From NCBI RefSeq assembly GCF_947250635.1, contig NZ_OX366335.1:868001-932000 (forward strand): a DNA stretch of 64,000 bases, read 5' to 3'. Positions 1 through 9,650 of this stretch are shown here, piece after piece (position 1 is the stretch's first letter; every line of letters begins with the position of its first letter). The position numbers were made by a program, and so were the translations under genes. The notes below the pieces were generated by a model. It was not told where the DNA came from and did not search any database. It saw only the letters and a program-made list of their open reading frames with translations. The stretch comes from Wolbachia endosymbiont (group B) of Parapoynx stratiotata. Lineage in GTDB: Bacteria; Pseudomonadota; Alphaproteobacteria; Rickettsiales; Anaplasmataceae.

Positions 1-75
1 TAGCTTTTTTGTTATAACTACTTTGTTAGCTTGCTATGTTAATTAATATAAGTTAAGATTTTTAAGAATATTGAG

Positions 76-756
76 ATGCTGAAATTTTTAAAACAAGAAA
101 AAAGTAATGAGTCATTGGATAAGGATATAAATTGGAATTCAAGTCGCTATAGCACAGTTGTTGCTCAGAGAAATACTTTACTTTTATTTACATTAATATT
201 ACTAGTTGCAATTTCTATAAGCATATTAGCTATATTTAAAATTAGCACAAGTAGCACTATTGAGCCATTCGTTATAGAAATTGATAAAAAGTCAGGAATA
301 GTGCAATTGGTTGATCCTGTTACAGTAAAACAATATTCTGCAAATGAAACGCTGAACGATTATTTTATTTCAGAGTATATAAAAGCAAGGGAGGTTTTTG
401 ACCCATATAATTATAATTATAATTATTATACAAAAGTAAGGTTGTTTTCTTCGCCTAGTGTATATAGTGAATTTAGCAATTATATAAAATCGCAGAATAT
501 GAATGACCTTTTTAATTTATATTCAGATGCTAAAGGTGAGTTGAAAATTCGTTCAATTCAAAAATTAGGTAATGATGCTCTTCAAGTGAGATTTTCTATA
601 GAATTTACACGAAAAGATGGAAATTCCTCAAGGAAAAATAAGATAGTTGTGATGTCGTATAAATATGCATCGCTTGAAATGAATGATCAGCAAAGATATA
701 TTAACCCGTTAGGGTTTCAAGTTATTTCATATAGAGTAGATGATGAATATGTGTAG
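76..756 (+). CDS. virB8: Type IV secretion protein VirB8
   Basis: Inner-membrane bitopic subunit of the VirB/D4 type IV secretion system, which nucleates the assembly. The 226-residue protein has a short cytoplasmic N-terminus, one membrane segment at about residues 34-55, then a periplasmic domain with the NTF2-like VirB8 pattern (IDKKSGIVQ near the start of the domain; INPLGFQVISYRVDDE at the end). It is the first gene of a tight five-gene operon and its end overlaps virB9 by 17 bases. Only 75 bases precede it, so any upstream cotranscribed gene lies outside the window. The family call is firm from sequence and from operon order. Confidence 0.95.
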   Translation: MLKFLKQEKSNESLDKDINWNSSRYSTVVAQRNTLLLFTLILLVAISISILAIFKISTSSTIEPFVIEIDKKSGIVQLVDPVTVKQYSANETLNDYFISEYIKAREVFDPYNYNYNYYTKVRLFSSPSVYSEFSNYIKSQNMNDLFNLYSDAKGELKIRSIQKLGNDALQVRFSIEFTRKDGNSSRKNKIVVMSYKYASLEMNDQQRYINPLGFQVISYRVDDEYV

Positions 757-1534
757 GATATTGTTAGTTTTAGCTTTACTAATAAGTGGCAACTTAAATG
801 CATCTATTAATAATAAACCTATTTCTGTAGATAGTAGAATAAAGACTTTTGTATATAGCCCTAATGAGGTGTTTACAGTAATTTTTAGTCAAGGTTACTA
901 TTCTTATATTGAGTTTGCAGAAGGGGAAAAAGTCAAAAATATTGCTGTTGGTGATGCATCAAGTTGGAAAATTAATCCTTATGATAATAAACTGCTTGTC
1001 ATGCCATTTGAAGTCAGTAGTCGCACTAACATGATTATTACGACAACTAAAAAGAGAAATTACATTTTTGATCTAATTTCAAGACCAAATTACGATAAAT
1101 ACCCAGATGCTGATGCTAAAAAAGTGGATCATGATTATTCCGTTGAAAAGGATATATCTTACGTAATACGTTTTTATTATCCTCAAGAAGAAGATGAATT
1201 TGATGTTGATTTAGATGAGGTTTCTTTGCCTACTCAAATGCAATACATTACAGAAAAGCCAGAAAAAATAATACAAGAAAATAATACGAGGTACAACTAT
1301 ACATATATTGATGAAGGTGGTAACGTAGATATAGTTCCAATTGAGTTATTCGATGATGGTTATTTAACCTATTTAAAGTTTAGAAATAGTAATAAAATTC
1401 CTCAGATTTTTATAGAAGGCGAATCCTGTAAAAGGCTGTTATTTGATGATTATGTTATAATAAAAGGAGTACATAAAAAGCTATTAATGCGTTATGAAGG
1501 TAGTGAAGTTGAAGTTATAAATAGGTCACTTTAG
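740..1534 (+). CDS. virB9: Type IV secretion protein VirB9
   Basis: Periplasmic/outer-membrane component of the secretion core complex, which binds VirB10. It has a cleavable signal sequence (residues 1-21, ending LNA-S), an N-terminal beta domain with the family-like YSPNEVFTVIF and WKINPYDNKLLVMP stretches, and a C-terminal domain ending near residue 264. Three ATGs (740, 743, 749) could start it; all lie inside the virB8 tail, so translation is probably coupled. Length is typical of alphaproteobacterial VirB9. Confidence 0.95.
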   Translation: MMNMCRILLVLALLISGNLNASINNKPISVDSRIKTFVYSPNEVFTVIFSQGYYSYIEFAEGEKVKNIAVGDASSWKINPYDNKLLVMPFEVSSRTNMIITTTKKRNYIFDLISRPNYDKYPDADAKKVDHDYSVEKDISYVIRFYYPQEEDEFDVDLDEVSLPTQMQYITEKPEKIIQENNTRYNYTYIDEGGNVDIVPIELFDDGYLTYLKFRNSNKIPQIFIEGESCKRLLFDDYVIIKGVHKKLLMRYEGSEVEVINRSL

Positions 1535-1550
1535 TTGTGGTACATATAAT

Positions 1551-3059
1551 ATGAGTAAAGAAAGGCATAATAGTGTAGAAGATGAATCAGAGATAGAAAG
1601 CAAGGTAGTAACAGTTGGCTCTAATCAAGGTTATAAGGCATTGATGATAGTTATGGTAGCGCTCTTAGTTGGTGGAGTGTACTATCTTTATTTTAGTCCT
1701 TCTAATAAAGAGGGTCCAGAGATTGTTAAAAAAGAGGAAACAAAGCAAAACATTCAAGAATTGAAAGGAAAGTTAGAACAAGTTCCAGATAATGCAATAG
1801 TTTCCGAAAGAGTAGTAACTGATCTCTTGCCACCCTTACCTCCTCTTCCTATTCCACAAGTCATACCAGAAGTAAAACAAATCAAAAAAGAGGAAGTGAC
1901 AAAAAAAGAAGAGCAACTAAAAGAAATTCCCTTGTCAAATATACCTGTTTTACCAAAGCAAAATTTTCCTTCTGGTAATGTTATTAGCAATTTGCCTACT
2001 TCATTTCCTACAATAGGGGGTGGCGGTTATCCTAGAGACAGACGTAGTGCACAAATGTTAGCAATTTCAGGTAGTAGTGGGGAAGGTAAAGCTACAGATG
2101 CTGTTTTATCCAATACCTCAGCACAATCGAGCAAAGCTACCAAAGTAGGAAAGCTTGGTTTAATGATTATTCAAGGTAAAGTTATTGACGCTATTCTTGA
2201 AACTGCAATAAGTTCTGACTTACAAGGAATGCTCCGTGCTGTTGTTAGTAGAGACGTTTATGCAGAAACTGGTGATACAATTTTAATACCAAAAGGTTCA
2301 AGGTTAATAGGTGGTTATTCATTCGACTCAAATGTTGCAAAAGCCCGCGTGAACATAAATTGGAATAGGATCATTCTTCCTCATGGTATAGATGTTGCTA
2401 TTGCATCATCTGGTACCGATGAGATTGGAAGGGCAGGGATAGCTGGAATAGTTGATAATAAAATAGCAAGTGCGTTGTTTTCTTCAGTAGCACTTGCCAG
2501 TATCTCAATTGGCTCAGCTATTATAGGACAAAAGGCTTCTAATATTGTCGATGTGTTAACTGTTATGGACGCAGTAAAATCTATCATTGGCACTGAAATA
2601 GACATTTTCTCTTTCAAAGAAGTGATTGTAAATGGATTGGGGGAAGGTGATATTAAAACAGCAATTAAAGCCGTTAAAAAAGAAGAATGGAAATTAGGTC
2701 CTAGAGCTATTAGTAGAATTCAAGATGCTTCTAGCGAGCAAAATTTATTTGAGATCATGAAAGAAGAGATCGCGAAGGTTCTAAGCACAGCACTTGCAGG
2801 TCAAAAAGTTACTGAAGAGGATATCCCTATTACTTTAGAAGATGTGAAGGCATTATTAAAGCAAATTCAGAAAAAAAGTAAGTCAGTTTATGAAAGTGCA
2901 ATTGAAAAATCAATTAATGATTTTTCCAAAGACATGCGAGATATAGTTGATAGGAGTGTAGATAAAAAACCAACTATTTATGTTAATCAAGGAACTGCAT
3001 TGAAAGTATTTGTTAACCAAGATATAGTATTTCCTCCACAGTCAATATTAAATAACTGA
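1551..3059 (+). CDS. virB10: Type IV secretion protein VirB10
   Basis: Energy-sensing scaffold that spans inner membrane, periplasm and outer membrane. It has a cytoplasmic N-terminus, a membrane segment at about residues 30-48, a proline-rich stretch near 93-105 (LLPPLPPLPIPQ), and a TrbI-type beta-barrel domain from about 200 (KLGLMIIQGKVIDAILET, then LIPKGSRLIGGY). A long charged helical stretch of roughly 110-130 residues (about 345-475) separates the conserved barrel from the C-terminal TALKVFVNQDIVFP strand. That makes it longer than Agrobacterium VirB10. It is followed one base later by virB11. Confidence 0.95.
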   Translation: MSKERHNSVEDESEIESKVVTVGSNQGYKALMIVMVALLVGGVYYLYFSPSNKEGPEIVKKEETKQNIQELKGKLEQVPDNAIVSERVVTDLLPPLPPLPIPQVIPEVKQIKKEEVTKKEEQLKEIPLSNIPVLPKQNFPSGNVISNLPTSFPTIGGGGYPRDRRSAQMLAISGSSGEGKATDAVLSNTSAQSSKATKVGKLGLMIIQGKVIDAILETAISSDLQGMLRAVVSRDVYAETGDTILIPKGSRLIGGYSFDSNVAKARVNINWNRIILPHGIDVAIASSGTDEIGRAGIAGIVDNKIASALFSSVALASISIGSAIIGQKASNIVDVLTVMDAVKSIIGTEIDIFSFKEVIVNGLGEGDIKTAIKAVKKEEWKLGPRAISRIQDASSEQNLFEIMKEEIAKVLSTALAGQKVTEEDIPITLEDVKALLKQIQKKSKSVYESAIEKSINDFSKDMRDIVDRSVDKKPTIYVNQGTALKVFVNQDIVFPPQSILNN

Positions 3060-3060
3060 A

Positions 3061-4053
3061 ATGAACTATGCTGCACTTGATACATACTTGGAGCCATTAC
3101 AAGGGATATTTCAAGAGGAAGGTGTAAATGAAATATCAATAAATAAACCGAAGGAAGTATGGATTGAAAATCGCGGTGAAATAAGATGCGAAAAGTTAGA
3201 AATATTTGATCTTAATCATTTAAAATCTCTTAGCAGGTTGATTGCTCAAGCTACAGAACAAAAACTGAGCGAAGAGACACCGCTGCTTTCAGCTACATTA
3301 CCAAATGGTTATCGTATACAGATAGTGTTTCCTCCAGCATGTGAGCCTGATAAAGTAGTCATTTCAATTCGTAAACCTTCTTCTATGCAATTGGCATTGG
3401 ATGATTATGAAAAAATGGGGGCTTTTTCTGAAACTGTTATAGGAGTGACCAATAATCCAGTAGATCGTCACCTAGATTTGCTACTGAAACAAAAAAAAAT
3501 AAAAGAGTTTTTAGAATATGCTGTAATAAATAAGAAAAATATCATAATTAGTGGTGGAACTTCCACTGGTAAAACCACTTTTACTAATGCTACTTTGCGT
3601 GCTATTCCATCTGAAGAAAGAATTATTACTGTTGAAGATGCAAGAGAGATAGTTTTGAATGATCATCCCAATAAAGTACATTTAATTGCTTCTAAAGGAG
3701 GGCAAGGCAGGGCAAAAGTGACCACTCAAGATTTGATAGAGGCATGTTTACGTTTAAGACCAGATAGAATAATAGTTGGTGAGCTGCGTGGAGCAGAAGC
3801 TTTTAGTTTTCTTAGAGCAATAAACACTGGCCACCCAGGGTCAATATCAACTCTTCATGCGGATAGTCCGGCAATGGCTCTTGAGCAAATAAAACTTATG
3901 GTTATGCAAGCAAATCTTGGAATTCCCCCAGATCAGATCATACCATACATTAGAAATGTAATTGATATTGTTATTCAGCTAAAAAGAACCAGTGGAGGCA
4001 AAAGAAGCATTTCTGAAATATTATTTACTAGATCTTCAAATGAAAATACTTAA
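3061..4053 (+). CDS. virB11: Type IV secretion ATPase VirB11
   Basis: Hexameric cytoplasmic ATPase that powers pilus assembly and substrate transfer. Walker A is GGTSTGKTT at residues 165-173, the Walker B region is DRIIVGELRG at about 235-244, and the His box GHPGSISTLHAD is at 258-269. The N-terminal domain is of normal length and the total of 330 residues is typical. The start codon lies one base after the virB10 stop, so translational coupling is likely. Confidence 0.97.
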   Translation: MNYAALDTYLEPLQGIFQEEGVNEISINKPKEVWIENRGEIRCEKLEIFDLNHLKSLSRLIAQATEQKLSEETPLLSATLPNGYRIQIVFPPACEPDKVVISIRKPSSMQLALDDYEKMGAFSETVIGVTNNPVDRHLDLLLKQKKIKEFLEYAVINKKNIIISGGTSTGKTTFTNATLRAIPSEERIITVEDAREIVLNDHPNKVHLIASKGGQGRAKVTTQDLIEACLRLRPDRIIVGELRGAEAFSFLRAINTGHPGSISTLHADSPAMALEQIKLMVMQANLGIPPDQIIPYIRNVIDIVIQLKRTSGGKRSISEILFTRSSNENT

Positions 4054-4083
4054 ATTTATACGTAAGTTAAGAAAAAGTAGTTT

Positions 4084-6102
4084 ATGAGTAATGGAAATCA
4101 CCTACGCAATATTCTCATAGGAGGTGTAGTATCTTTTAGCATACTTGAATTTTGCTTCTATTTGTCTGGTATATTATTCTACCTGTTTGTTGACGGTCCA
4201 GATGGTGTAGATTTTAGAGCAATTAATCCTAGCTTGACACCTTTTCCTCAAGCTCTCTGGCCGACAATTTTTGATCATATACAATATTGTTGGCATCATC
4301 CAGAGCTATATAGCTTTGAGCTCAAAATTAAATTAGTTGTATCTTCTCTACTGCCTCAAATTGTTTTGATGATTATTTTGTGGAATGTGAGAGAAAGACT
4401 AATTGAGTGGCGGCCATTTAAAAAGAAAGAATCACTTCATGGAGATTCACAGTGGGCATCAGAGAAAGACATACGAAAAGCGGGATTAAGAAGCAAAAAA
4501 GGTCTATTGCTTGGTAAAGATAAGAGAGGATATTTTATTGCTGATGGGTTTCAGCATGCGTTGCTCTTTGCACCTACAGGCTCTGGTAAAGGTGTTGGTT
4601 TTGTAATTCCTAATTTGTTATTTTGGAATGATTCGGTAATTGTGCATGATATAAAATTAGAAAACTATGAAATAACAAGTGGTTGGCGAGAGCGACAAGG
4701 ACAAAAAGTATATGTATGGAACCCAGCGCAGCCAGATGGGGTAAGCCATTGTTATAATCCACTGGAATGGATTAGTGAAAAACCTGGACAGATGGTTGAC
4801 GATGTGCAAAAAATAGCTAACCTAATCATGCCTGAACAAGATTTTTGGCAAAACGAAGCAAGAAGCTTATTTGTTGGGGTGGTACTATATTTACTTGCTG
4901 CACCAGAGAAAGTTAAATCTTTTGGTGAGGTTGTGCGTACGATGCGTAGCGATGACGTAGTTTACAATCTTGCTGTAGTTTTGGACACAATGGGTAAAAT
5001 AATACATCCGGTAGCGTATATGAACATAGCAGCTTTTTTGCAAAAGGCTGACAAAGAAAGATCAGGTGTTGTGTCAACTATGAACTCGTCTCTTGAATTG
5101 TGGGCAAACCCATTGATCGATACTGCAACTGCATCAAGTGATTTTAATATTTTGGATTTTAAAAGGAAGAAAACTACAGTTTATGTTGGTTTAACTCCTG
5201 ATAACTTAACTAGGCTCAGGCCTTTAATGCAGGTTTTTTACCAACAGGCAACTGAGTTTTTATGTAGAAAATTGCCATCGGATGACGAGCCTTACGGCGT
5301 ATTATTTTTAATGGATGAGTTTCCAACACTTGGAAAAATGGAGCAATTTCAAACGGGCATCGCATACTTTCGTGGCTATCGAGTAAGGTTATTTTTAATT
5401 GTTCAAGATACTGAACAGCTTAAAGGAATATATGAAGAAGCAGGAATGAACTCCTTTTTATCAAACTCAACCTATAGAATAACTTTTGCAGCCAATAATA
5501 TTGAAACGGCTAATTTGATATCTCAGCTTATAGGAAACAAAACTGTACAACAAGAATCATTAAATAAACCTAAATTTTTAGACTTGAATCCTGCATCAAG
5601 ATCATTGCATATCTCTGAAACACAGAGAGCATTGCTCTTACCTCAAGAAATTATTATGCTGCCACGTGATGATCAAATAATTTTGATAGAATCGACTTAT
5701 CCAATTAAGTCAAAGAAAATTTTGTACTATAGTGATAGCACATTCACAAGAAGGCTGATTAAACCAACACGTGTGCCTACACAAGAGCCATATGATCCAA
5801 ACAAGGTCTTTTCTGCTGCTAACAAAGATAAGATTAGTAATGAAGAAGAGAGTAATGCTATTGAAGATGCTGATTATCCTGTTGAAGCTAAAACTGAAGA
5901 TGCAGTATACGATGAGCCAGAGATTGAAGATGGATTTGAAGACGAGGATATTGATGATAAATTTGAAGGTGGTGATGGTTTTGATGATGAGGAAGACGAT
6001 GATGGGTTTGATGATGAAGACAGTAAGGATGAATTTGACGATGATGATGAATTTGAAGATGAGGACAAACTAGACGGCAATAAAATCGAGGATAGAGGTT
6101 AA
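4084..6102 (+). CDS. virD4: Type IV secretion coupling protein VirD4
   Basis: Coupling ATPase that recruits substrates to the secretion channel. Two N-terminal membrane segments (about 10-35 and 84-100) precede a TraG/VirD4 motor domain with Walker A APTGSGKGVGF near residue 163 and Walker B VLFLMDEFPTLG. The last 80 or so residues (from about 590) are an extreme Asp/Glu run with FDDED-like repeats. This tail is absent from textbook VirD4 but open in frame with no frameshift. It lies 30 bases after virB11. Confidence 0.96.
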   Translation: MSNGNHLRNILIGGVVSFSILEFCFYLSGILFYLFVDGPDGVDFRAINPSLTPFPQALWPTIFDHIQYCWHHPELYSFELKIKLVVSSLLPQIVLMIILWNVRERLIEWRPFKKKESLHGDSQWASEKDIRKAGLRSKKGLLLGKDKRGYFIADGFQHALLFAPTGSGKGVGFVIPNLLFWNDSVIVHDIKLENYEITSGWRERQGQKVYVWNPAQPDGVSHCYNPLEWISEKPGQMVDDVQKIANLIMPEQDFWQNEARSLFVGVVLYLLAAPEKVKSFGEVVRTMRSDDVVYNLAVVLDTMGKIIHPVAYMNIAAFLQKADKERSGVVSTMNSSLELWANPLIDTATASSDFNILDFKRKKTTVYVGLTPDNLTRLRPLMQVFYQQATEFLCRKLPSDDEPYGVLFLMDEFPTLGKMEQFQTGIAYFRGYRVRLFLIVQDTEQLKGIYEEAGMNSFLSNSTYRITFAANNIETANLISQLIGNKTVQQESLNKPKFLDLNPASRSLHISETQRALLLPQEIIMLPRDDQIILIESTYPIKSKKILYYSDSTFTRRLIKPTRVPTQEPYDPNKVFSAANKDKISNEEESNAIEDADYPVEAKTEDAVYDEPEIEDGFEDEDIDDKFEGGDGFDDEEDDDGFDDEDSKDEFDDDDEFEDEDKLDGNKIEDRG

Positions 6103-6202
6103 TTTTACCTATTTTTTAGCTTAGAAAATAATTAGTTTTTTCATATTAAATCATTTTTAATTAATTAGTACTAGATTAGCTATTTTAACTAGAGGAATAG
6201 TC

Positions 6203-7015
6203 ATGATGAGTAAAAAAACATTAGCAGTTACAGCACTTGCTTTATTGTTGTCACAACAATCTTTTGCAAGTGAAACGGAAGGATTTTACTTTGGTACTAG
6301 ATATTACGGTCAATATTTGAACTTTGGTAAGTTGAAAGCAAAAATTGGAAGTAAAGATGCTACAGATGCCAATAAGGTATCTGTAAATGACAGGGGTGCT
6401 CAGAGTACAGAAGGTCAGCTACTAAACAAGTATGAAGGAGATTATAATCCACCTTTTGCTGCAAATGTAGCACTTGGTTATACAGGGGAATTAGGTAATA
6501 ATAGCTATAGAGCTGAATTAGAAGGAATGTATTCTTCCGTGAAAGTGGATAATGTTGGTTTAACAAGCGGCCAGATGACAATATCGTACACAGAAGGCGG
6601 CAATCAATATGGATCAATTATTAACCATGACAAAATTGAGAACATATCTGTAATGGCAAATGTTTATCATCATTGGAAAAGTGAGAGTTTCTCTTTTTCT
6701 CCTTATGTTGGTATTGGAGTTGGTGCAACAAGAATGACAATGTTTGAAAAATCGTCAATAAGACCTGCAGGTCAATTAAAGGCTGGCTTTGATTATCATA
6801 TAAATGAAGATGTAAATATGCATATCGGATATAGAGGTTTTGGTGTTATTGGTAGCAGTGAATACAAACCGGAAACTTTAAAGTTGGATGCTAAAACAAA
6901 CAAAATGGCTCAACAAACAGGTGATAATAAAATGACTACTACCATACAGAATGGCTTTTTTCACACACACGGTATAGAAGCTGGTCTTACTTTTCATTTT
7001 GCAAGCAAAGCTTAA
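6203..7015 (+). CDS. wspB: WspB-like outer surface protein
   Basis: Porin-like outer-membrane protein of the Wolbachia surface protein/P44-Msp2 family. Signal peptide is residues 1-22 (ends QQSFA-SE). The mature part shows alternating beta-strand patterns, the family-type phrase YVGIGVGATRMTMF and a C-terminal strand ending GLTFHFASKA, suited to barrel insertion. It follows virD4 by about 100 bases, the place wspB occupies in known Wolbachia genomes. The reading frame is intact, with a good ribosome site (agaggaatagtc) before the start. ATG 6206 is an equally possible start. Confidence 0.88.
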   Translation: MMSKKTLAVTALALLLSQQSFASETEGFYFGTRYYGQYLNFGKLKAKIGSKDATDANKVSVNDRGAQSTEGQLLNKYEGDYNPPFAANVALGYTGELGNNSYRAELEGMYSSVKVDNVGLTSGQMTISYTEGGNQYGSIINHDKIENISVMANVYHHWKSESFSFSPYVGIGVGATRMTMFEKSSIRPAGQLKAGFDYHINEDVNMHIGYRGFGVIGSSEYKPETLKLDAKTNKMAQQTGDNKMTTTIQNGFFHTHGIEAGLTFHFASKA

Positions 7016-7137
7016 CTCTGATAGAGACTATTTTCCTGGTAGCACGTCTGCGTCACACGACTGTAGCTTCTAACCAGGTGACAACTTTCTCGTTATCTGA
7101 ATATTTTCTTTCTTGTAATTCAGGCTCTTTTTTCTCA

Positions 7138-7160
7138 GTTCCAGCGTGTAGCGCTGGAAC
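7138..7160. terminator. Hairpin between convergent wspB and topA
   Basis: A perfect 9-bp inverted repeat (GTTCCAGCG and CGCTGGAAC) with a 5-base loop lies between two convergent genes, where a bidirectional terminator is expected. There is no clear T-run on the plus side, so termination is an inference from position. It may instead be a fragment of a dispersed palindromic repeat. Confidence 0.5.
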
Positions 7161-7199
7161 AACAATAAAGAACATATAAAGAATGGTTATGCAAGAAGT

Positions 7200-9650
7200 C
7201 TACTTTTTATTCTTAATTAACTCTAAAGCCTTCTTCAGATCTATACTTTCAATATCTGCATTCTTGCCCAAAGCAACGTTTGTTTTACCGCATTTTATAT
7301 AGAATCCGTACCTACCGTTGCAGATAAAAACTTCTTTTCCCTTTTCATTAAAACCAAGAGATTTTAGCTCTTTGCGTGGGCTGCTCTCAATAATTTGTAT
7401 AGCTTCGTTTAATTGTGTGTCTAATACCTCCTTAGAGCTTTTTTTAAGAGAAAAGTATCGACCATCATAGAGAATATAGTACCCAAATCGTCCAAGACCT
7501 ATTTTTACTTCCTTTCCAGTTTCTGGGTGTTCTCCGATTATTTTCGGCAGGGAAAGTAATCGAGTGGCGGTATTTAGATCAATATCATTAACATTTATAT
7601 CTTTTGGTACAGAAATCTTTTTTTTCTTTTCTGACTCACTATTAAACTCCAGATAAAGTCCAAAAGGACCTTTTTTGATCATTACCTCTTGGCCTGTCAC
7701 ATCATCTATACCCAAACTTTTTGGATATTCTGAATTGTCATTACTGCCCGTAATTTCTTTTGTATGATTGCATGCAGGATAGTTAGAACATCCAAGAAAC
7801 ACACCGGCTTTTCCAAAATTTAATTTCAATATACCATCAGAGCAATTAGGACATTTTTTACCTATTTCTTCCTTTCCTTCCTCTGAGCAAAACCAATTGA
7901 CTACCAAATCATGAATACCACTAAAAATCTCATCATGTGTCATTTGCTTAACAGAATTTACATGATTAAAAAATGGCACCCAAAAATAGCCTAGTTCTTT
8001 TTTCCAATCTGCATGTCCATTTGAGATTGAATCAAGCCTTTCTTCCATTTGTGCTGTAAAGTCATACTCTACACAACGCTGAAAAAAAGTTTCCAAAAAT
8101 ATAGTCACGATCTTACCGCGGCTGCTTGGAATAAATCTTTTGTTATCCAATGAAACATATTCACGATCTTGTAATACCGAAATAATTGTTGCATAAGTTG
8201 ATGGGCGACCTATACCGACTTCTTCCATTTTTTTTACTATACTCGCTTCACTATAACGAGGTGGCGGTTGAGTAAAGTGCTGTTTCGGATCAACAGAAAT
8301 CAACTTGCACGCTTCCTCTTCCTTCATGGCAGGTAGCAGGCCTTCATTTTCGGCTTCCATGTTATCTTGATAGACTTTATAAAAACCATCAAAGAATATA
8401 CTTGATCCACTTGCTCGCAGAATCACTTTCTGGTCAATAGAACTAATTCCAACTACCACTTGATCAAGAATCGCCGATTCCATTTGACTTGCGATGGTTC
8501 TTTTCCAGATTAAATCGTACAATTTAAATTGCTCTGGCGTTAAGTAATCCTTAATACTACCCGGTGTTCTATTAATATCAGTTGGCCGGATTGCTTCATG
8601 TGCTTCTTGAGCATTTTTGACCTTTTTTACATATTTACGAGGAGACTGCGGTAAATATTTATCACCATATAATGACTTAATTGATCCCCTGATTGAGTTT
8701 ATAGCCTCATCTGCAATATGAAACCCATCTGTACGCATATAAGTTATCAACCCTACGGTTTCACCACCAATATTGATACCTTCATATAAATTTTGCGCTA
8801 CTCGCATAACATTTTTCACATTAAAATACAGTTTATTCACTGCATCTTGCTGAAGACTTGAGGTGATAAATGGAGGAAGCGGGTTTCTCTTAACTTGCTT
8901 GCGTTCTACTGTGCTTACAGCATACTGCCTTGACTCGATCTCCCTGACTAAGTTCTTTGCCTCTTCTTCATTCTTAATATCAAATTTTTCTAGCTTTTTA
9001 TTTTCATAGTGGCTTAGCATAGCAAAAAAAGCCTCATCTTTGCTATTTTGCATTTCTGCCTTTATGCTCCAATACTCCTGTGTTATAAACTTACTGATTT
9101 CATTTTCTCGTTCGCATATAAGCTTTAATGCAACAGACTGCACTCGCCCTGCAGATTTGCTTCCCGACAATTTTGTCCACAGCAGCGGTGACAAGCTAAA
9201 TCCAACTAGATAATCCAAAGCTCTGCGTGCTTGCTGTGCACGCACTAAGTCCATATTAATTTCACGTGGATTTTTTATAGCTTCTTGCACTGCTCTTTTT
9301 GTTATTTCGTTAAAGACTACTCTATGAATGTTGCTTTCATCATTGATTGCTTTTCTTTCCTTTAGTGCCTCTATCACATTCCAAGCTATTGCTTCTCCTT
9401 CTCTGTCTGGATCTGTTGCAAGGTATATATCTGATGTTTTACTAGCTTCCTTGACTAACTCTTTTACATACTTTTCTGCTTTTTCAATAATCTCATACTT
9501 CATGGTAAAGTCATTATCAGGATCAACAGAACCATTTTTCGCTGGCAGATCTCTGACGTGGCCAAAGGATGCAGCCACTTTGAATTCTTTACTCAAATAT
9601 TTACCTATCGTCTTTGCCTTTGCCGGCGACTCAACTATCAATAATGCCAT
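7200..9650 (-). CDS. topA: DNA topoisomerase I
   Basis: Type IA topoisomerase that relaxes negative supercoils. The TOPRIM domain starts at residue 2 (LLIVESPAKAKTI) with the acidic ATDPDREGE motif at 78-86. The catalytic tyrosine is Y304 in LITYMRTDGF. A four-cysteine zinc finger (CPNC...CSNYPAC) follows the core, then two to three topoisomerase C-terminal repeats (KKGPFGLYLEF; IGLGRFGYYILY; CNGRYGFYIKCG). At 816 residues it is complete. It is convergent with wspB. Confidence 0.97.
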   Translation of the reverse strand: MALLIVESPAKAKTIGKYLSKEFKVAASFGHVRDLPAKNGSVDPDNDFTMKYEIIEKAEKYVKELVKEASKTSDIYLATDPDREGEAIAWNVIEALKERKAINDESNIHRVVFNEITKRAVQEAIKNPREINMDLVRAQQARRALDYLVGFSLSPLLWTKLSGSKSAGRVQSVALKLICERENEISKFITQEYWSIKAEMQNSKDEAFFAMLSHYENKKLEKFDIKNEEEAKNLVREIESRQYAVSTVERKQVKRNPLPPFITSSLQQDAVNKLYFNVKNVMRVAQNLYEGINIGGETVGLITYMRTDGFHIADEAINSIRGSIKSLYGDKYLPQSPRKYVKKVKNAQEAHEAIRPTDINRTPGSIKDYLTPEQFKLYDLIWKRTIASQMESAILDQVVVGISSIDQKVILRASGSSIFFDGFYKVYQDNMEAENEGLLPAMKEEEACKLISVDPKQHFTQPPPRYSEASIVKKMEEVGIGRPSTYATIISVLQDREYVSLDNKRFIPSSRGKIVTIFLETFFQRCVEYDFTAQMEERLDSISNGHADWKKELGYFWVPFFNHVNSVKQMTHDEIFSGIHDLVVNWFCSEEGKEEIGKKCPNCSDGILKLNFGKAGVFLGCSNYPACNHTKEITGSNDNSEYPKSLGIDDVTGQEVMIKKGPFGLYLEFNSESEKKKKISVPKDINVNDIDLNTATRLLSLPKIIGEHPETGKEVKIGLGRFGYYILYDGRYFSLKKSSKEVLDTQLNEAIQIIESSPRKELKSLGFNEKGKEVFICNGRYGFYIKCGKTNVALGKNADIESIDLKKALELIKNKK

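Noticed and set aside
5771..6080. Two frames within the virD4 tail (Met/Leu-rich and Ser-rich)
   Set aside because: Artefacts of the GAT/GAA repeat encoding the acidic tail in other frames.
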